Shown here piece after piece: positions 30,834 to 31,771 of a DNA stretch of 31,771 bases (its first letter is position 1; every line of letters begins with the position of its first letter). The stretch is from DSBX01 sp046484845 (lineage in GTDB: Bacteria > Hydrothermota > Tepidihabitantia > Tepidihabitantales > Tepidihabitantaceae). The DNA lies in NCBI GenBank assembly GCA_046484845.1, contig JAWOIB010000169.1, positions 1 to 31,771 of the forward strand, in the 5' to 3' direction. Made by a program: the position numbers and the translations under genes. The notes beneath the pieces are model-generated. The model was not told the DNA's origin, searched no databases, and saw only the letters and a program-made list of their open reading frames with translations.

Positions 30834-31315
30834 GACGCGACCCGCACCAGCGCGACCGCCATCACCGCGATGCTGTCCGGGCCGGCGAGCGCGGTGCCCT
30901 CGGTCGTCTTCGCCTTGATGCCGACCGCGTCCGGGGACAGGCCGAGCAGGCCGGCGACCCGGGCCCGGATCGCGTCGGCGTGGGGCTGGAGCTTCGGCCG
31001 GTCGCAGACCACCACCAGGTCAACGTTCACCGGCCGCGCGCCGCGCCCGGCCAGCCTCTCCAGCACCCCGGCCAGCAGGCGGGCGGAATCCGCCCCGGCG
31101 AAGGCCGGGTCGTCGTCCGGGAACAGCGTGCCGATGTCGGGCAGGCCGAGACTGCCGAGCAGGGCGTCGGCGAGGGCGTGGAGCAGGGCGTCGCCGTCCG
31201 AATGGCCGGCCAGCCCGCGCTCGAACCCGAGGTCAACCCCGCCGAGGACCAGCGGCCGGCCGGGCACCAGCCGGTGGGCGTCGAACCCGAACCCGACGCG
31301 CAACTCTGCGTTCAT
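30830..31315 (-). CDS. ispF: 2-C-methyl-D-erythritol 2,4-cyclodiphosphate synthase
   Basis: This 161-residue enzyme of the MEP isoprenoid pathway makes the cyclic diphosphate MEcPP. Metal ligands are Asp12 and His14 (GFDAHRL) and His46 (GHSDGDALLHAL). GIKAKTTEG near the C-terminus is the CDP-binding loop. Length is standard. A leaderless-type promoter lies 6 nt upstream of the ATG. It is the first gene of an operon with the rhomboid and glycosyltransferase genes; ispD is not adjacent. Confidence 0.97.
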   Translation of the reverse strand: MNAELRVGFGFDAHRLVPGRPLVLGGVDLGFERGLAGHSDGDALLHALADALLGSLGLPDIGTLFPDDDPAFAGADSARLLAGVLERLAGRGARPVNVDLVVVCDRPKLQPHADAIRARVAGLLGLSPDAVGIKAKTTEGTALAGPDSIAVMAVALVRVAS

Positions 31316-31321
31316 CGGGTG

Positions 31322-31349
31322 ATTCTAGACCCGGAGCCGAAGAGGTCAA
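31322..31349 (-). promoter_or_regulatory. Promoter of the ispF operon
   Basis: On the minus strand, TTGACC (31344-31349) and TAGAAT (31322-31327) are 16 bp apart. The -10 box ends 6 nt before the ispF ATG, predicting a leaderless transcript. Confidence 0.85.
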
Positions 31350-31367
31350 GAAGGGAGGCTCCCCGGC

Positions 31368-31395
31368 TTGACGGGGCAGGGCCGGCGGGTATGCT
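31368..31395 (+). promoter_or_regulatory. Promoter of hsdM
   Basis: TTGACG (31368-31373) and TATGCT (31390-31395) are 16 bp apart. The predicted start near 31402 leaves a leader of about 42 nt with a good Shine-Dalgarno site. It diverges from the ispF promoter, with 18 bp between the -35 boxes. Confidence 0.7.
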
Positions 31396-31443
31396 AGCCA
31401 GTCCGCACGGCGGCCCGCCGAGGCTGCCGACAGGAGGCAAGAA

Positions 31444-31771
31444 GATGGCCCGTGGCCGGCCGAACAAGAAACAGCCGAACGATAGCGCCGCCAACATCGG
31501 TTTCGAGTCGAAGCTCTGGCTCGCGGCCGACAAACTGCGCGGCAATATGGACGCGGCCGAGTACAAACATGTCGCGCTCGGCCTGATATTCCTCAAGTAC
31601 ATCTCCGACGCCTTCGAAGAACTCCACTCGAAACTGGTCGCTGACAAGGCGAAAGGCTCCGACCCCGAAGACCCGGACGAATACCTGTCCTTCGGCGTGT
31701 TCTGGGTGCCACCGGAAGCGCGCTGGACTTACCTGCAGGCCCGGGCCAAGGATACGAAGATCGGCGTCCTG
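31444..31771 (+). CDS. hsdM: Type I restriction-modification system methylase subunit HsdM (5' part)
   Basis: The visible 109 codons encode the N-terminal helical domain of HsdM. FESKLWLAADKLRGNMDAAEYKHV and LGLIFLKYISDAFEE are the classic opening of type I N6-adenine methylase subunits, followed by DEYLSFGVFWVPPEARW. The SAM-binding and NPPF motifs lie beyond the window. AGGAGG at 31432-31437 sits 6 nt before the ATG. hsdS and hsdR are expected downstream but are not visible. This is the start of a defence locus. Confidence 0.92.

Noticed and set aside
28973..31322. Long plus-strand ORFs (350 and 456 codons) opposite the glycosyltransferase, rhomboid and ispF genes
   Set aside because: Gln/Arg/Pro-rich low-complexity translations without domains, opposite clear genes.
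1..31771. CRISPR array
   Set aside because: No regularly spaced 24-40 bp repeats with unique spacers; the only array is the 12-bp satellite at the left end.

Overview
The window is a GC-rich stretch from a diderm (Gram-negative type) bacterium. Genes for an outer-membrane LPS-assembly protein (LptD), a LolA-type lipoprotein carrier and apolipoprotein N-acyltransferase (Lnt) show the outer membrane. A 749-residue exported protein ends in a FlgD-like Ig sorting-type domain, which is common in FCB-group and candidate-phylum (for example WOR-3-like) bacteria. That taxonomic guess is inference; no rRNA gene is present. Most of the window is ordinary chromosomal housekeeping DNA, with accessory-looking DNA only at the far left (1-647) and the far right (a type I restriction-modification gene cut by the window end).

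Layout. (1) 1-647 is non-coding: IS-end-like repeats, a 15-unit 12-bp array between inverted C/G runs, and a 24-bp perfect palindrome. (2) 682-4236, plus strand: a B12-dependent acyl-CoA mutase operon with corrinoid adenosyltransferase, MeaB GTPase, mutase large subunit and B12-binding small subunit. The large subunit carries Phe79/Gln197, the isobutyryl-CoA mutase pattern, not Tyr/Arg. (3) 4296-7807, plus: an orphan sugar-type solute-binding protein and a three-fold repeated OB-fold-like exported protein. (4) 7834-11105, minus: purN, an oxidoreductase-like gene without its catalytic residues, and lnt. (5) 11337-20790, minus: lolA-paaI-rimO, cvpA, lptD-maf, and an Fe-S protein-PBP1A-small Cys protein operon. 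(6) 20885-28771, plus: zapB-like, zapA, 6S RNA, rny, ymdB, lon and an EF-G-like GTPase. (7) 28781-31315, minus: ispF, rhomboid protease, glycosyltransferase. (8) 31444 to the end, plus: hsdM 5' part.

The strongest structural observation is transcriptional. Eight operons begin with a clear sigma70-type promoter (TTGACN, 16-17 bp, TANNNT, most often C-TAGAAT) whose -10 box ends only 5-8 nt before the ATG/GTG. These mRNAs should be leaderless or nearly so. Genes inside operons, and a few operons with longer leaders (EF-G-like, hsdM, probably cvpA), instead use Shine-Dalgarno sites or stop/start overlaps. The promoters also fixed several start codons below.

Base composition changes along the window: hand-counted 60-base samples are about 58-63% GC left of about 17.3 kb, about 73% in the PBP gene, and 65-83% further right. 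This makes many long antisense ORFs in the right half, which were ignored.
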